Shown here: piece by piece, positions 8,823 to 9,534 of the stretch
Numbering within the stretch: the stretch's first letter is position 1
Layout: every line of letters starts with the position of its first letter
Source: SAR324 cluster bacterium
Lineage (GTDB): Bacteria > Bdellovibrionota > UBA2361 > JAAZON01
DNA length: 9,534 nt
NCBI GenBank assembly: GCA_012797725.1
Contig: JAAZON010000607.1
Span: 1-9,534, forward strand
Reading direction: 5' to 3'
Translations under genes and position numbers: made by a program
The notes under the pieces: model-generated
The model's database searches: none
Told to the model about the DNA's origin: nothing
What the model saw: the letters and a program-made list of their open reading frames with translations, nothing else

Positions 8823-8835
8823 CGCACAACATATC
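8816..8835. promoter_or_regulatory. Perfect 7+7 palindrome, candidate operator
   Basis: The plus strand reads GATATGT-CGCACA-ACATATC: two perfect 7-bp arms around 6 bases. One arm covers the expected -35 position of the TATAAT promoter at 8799-8794. This is the size and place typical of a dimeric repressor or activator site. No regulator gene is visible in the window, so the binding protein is unknown. Confidence 0.45.
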
Positions 8836-8949
8836 TTTTCAGACATAAAATCCAGGTAAAACCTAGAAAACTCATCTCAATAACCAACCCCACTCGGGGA
8901 TGACATTTCACCCTCAAGCCTATAACAAACAAAATAAGGTTTGAAAAAC

Positions 8950-9534
8950 TTACCCTCGTCCGCGCTCTTTGTTGTGCATGTCCATCAGCTCTTGCAGCGA
9001 CTTTGGCTCAAAGTAGATGTCACGCTCAATCGGCAGACCTTTCGGACCGCAGGCTTGCTGCAATTCGCTGAGAGTGAAGTACCCCAGCTCCAATTCGAAC
9101 CCATTGACCAGCCCGAAGAAGGTGTCCTGACCGTCGAATTCCGTTGCGTACCAGGTCCAGTTGCTGTCAGGGGTGAAATACTTCACTTTAGCCTGGGCGT
9201 TCAGCCCCTGCTCCTCCTGGCTGTACAACTCCGGGAGGGATTGGCGGATATTTCCATCCATCAACGGGACGGCATCCGGCGGCTTGATCATCTCGTGCTC
9301 GCCAAAGATGTCTGAGAAGGATATATCGATGTCCTCCATCTCAGCGAGGGCGCCATCTTCGTCCGTCAGATCGGCCAGCAGCTCGAACATTTCCCCGTAT
9401 CGCGACTGAGTCTCAATATCCGCCGGGCTGGGGAGGGTCTTGTAGCGTTCCTGAAGGATGTCGGCGAACTCACTCTTGGGGATGACTTTCTCCAATTCAT
9501 CGGGCTTCAGGTAGGCCGGGTACCAGAACCATTC
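8950..9534 (-). CDS. DUF2958-domain protein, 5' end beyond window
   Basis: The frame is open right up to the window edge: codons upstream of an internal TTG at 9495 still encode EWFWYPAYLKPDE, so the true start lies outside and 195 residues are visible. The last 100 or so residues match the DUF2958 family: LPELYSQEEQGLNAQAKVK, FTPDSNWTWYATEFDGQDT, GLVNGFELELGYFTLSELQ, GPKGLPIERDIYFEPKSLQEL. The biochemical role of DUF2958 is unknown; such proteins are common on plasmids and conjugative elements. The family is usually a short stand-alone protein of about 100 residues. Here at least 90 residues precede it, including an acidic stretch (LADLTDEDGALAEMEDIDI), so this is either a fusion or a longer variant. 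G+C in sampled lines is 55-57%, well above the three genes downstream. It ends in TAA, 231 bp before the SNF2 start, and probably belongs to a separate transcription unit. Confidence 0.82.
   Translation of the reverse strand, partial: EWFWYPAYLKPDELEKVIPKSEFADILQERYKTLPSPADIETQSRYGEMFELLADLTDEDGALAEMEDIDISFSDIFGEHEMIKPPDAVPLMDGNIRQSLPELYSQEEQGLNAQAKVKYFTPDSNWTWYATEFDGQDTFFGLVNGFELELGYFTLSELQQACGPKGLPIERDIYFEPKSLQELMDMHNKERGRG

Larger units (their letters stand above)
8719..8949. other. Intergenic spacer upstream of the defence-like operon
   Basis: This is the only long non-coding stretch in the window. It separates the GC-rich DUF2958 gene from the AT-richer three-gene operon, and no open frame of note fills it. 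On the minus strand it carries a short GC stem (CCCC-GAGT-GGGG, 8899-8888), then a palindrome, a TATAAT box and a second inverted repeat before the TTG start of the SNF2 gene. A 9-bp inverted repeat (TTGAGATGA at 8736-8744, TCATCTCAA at 8872-8880) brackets all but the GC stem, which may be chance. No tRNA or rRNA-like structure was seen. Confidence 0.7.

Noticed and set aside
8736..8880. 9-bp inverted repeat TTGAGATGA ... TCATCTCAA bracketing the promoter
   Set aside because: The arms are 127 bp apart and do not extend. A match of this length has roughly a one in ten chance in a spacer this size.
8888..8899. CCCC-ACTC-GGGG hairpin as a terminator for the DUF2958 gene
   Set aside because: The stem has only four base pairs and is followed on the minus strand by TTGGTTATTG rather than a run of T, so it is too weak to call.
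8950..9495. DUF2958 gene starting at TTG 9495
   Set aside because: The frame stays open upstream to the window edge and encodes a plausible peptide, so this TTG is probably internal.
1..9534. CRISPR array, tRNA, insertion sequence or prophage integrase
   Set aside because: No regularly spaced repeats, cloverleaf, transposase or integrase motifs were seen on either strand.

Overview
The window is bacterial: genes are closely packed, start codons include TTG, and Shine-Dalgarno-like sites precede them. The species cannot be named from what is visible. All four protein genes lie on the minus strand, so the region reads from right to left.

At the right edge (8950-9534) is the 3' part of a GC-richer gene (55-57% G+C in two sampled 60-base lines) ending in a DUF2958-type domain, a family common on plasmids and integrative elements. 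A 231-bp spacer (8719-8949) follows. It holds a good -10 box (TATAAT), a perfect 7+7 palindrome overlapping the expected -35 position, and an 8+8 inverted repeat in the predicted leader.

The rest is one apparent operon of three large genes. (1) 8718-5194 is a 1174-residue SNF2/RapA-like helicase with a C-terminal DUF3883 domain. (2) 5185-2663, only 8 bp further on, is an 840-residue superfamily 2 helicase with Rad3/XPD-like C-terminal motifs, a helical TPR-like linker and a C-terminal PD-(D/E)XK nuclease-like domain. (3) 2620 to beyond the left edge is a DUF1156-type adenine DNA methyltransferase. It starts at TTG and shows 873 residues. Genes 2 and 3 are clearly AT-richer than gene 1 and the DUF2958 gene.

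Together the three genes look like a restriction-modification-like or DISARM-like anti-phage module. The methylase would mark self DNA. The two translocases, each ending in a nuclease-like fold, would scan and process unmarked DNA. No separate nuclease gene is visible. DUF1156 methylases are known to sit near DUF499 and DUF3780 genes and large helicases in defence islands, but the Rad3-like helicase-nuclease placed between them is the least familiar part. Defence function is inferred from domains and context, not shown by the sequence.
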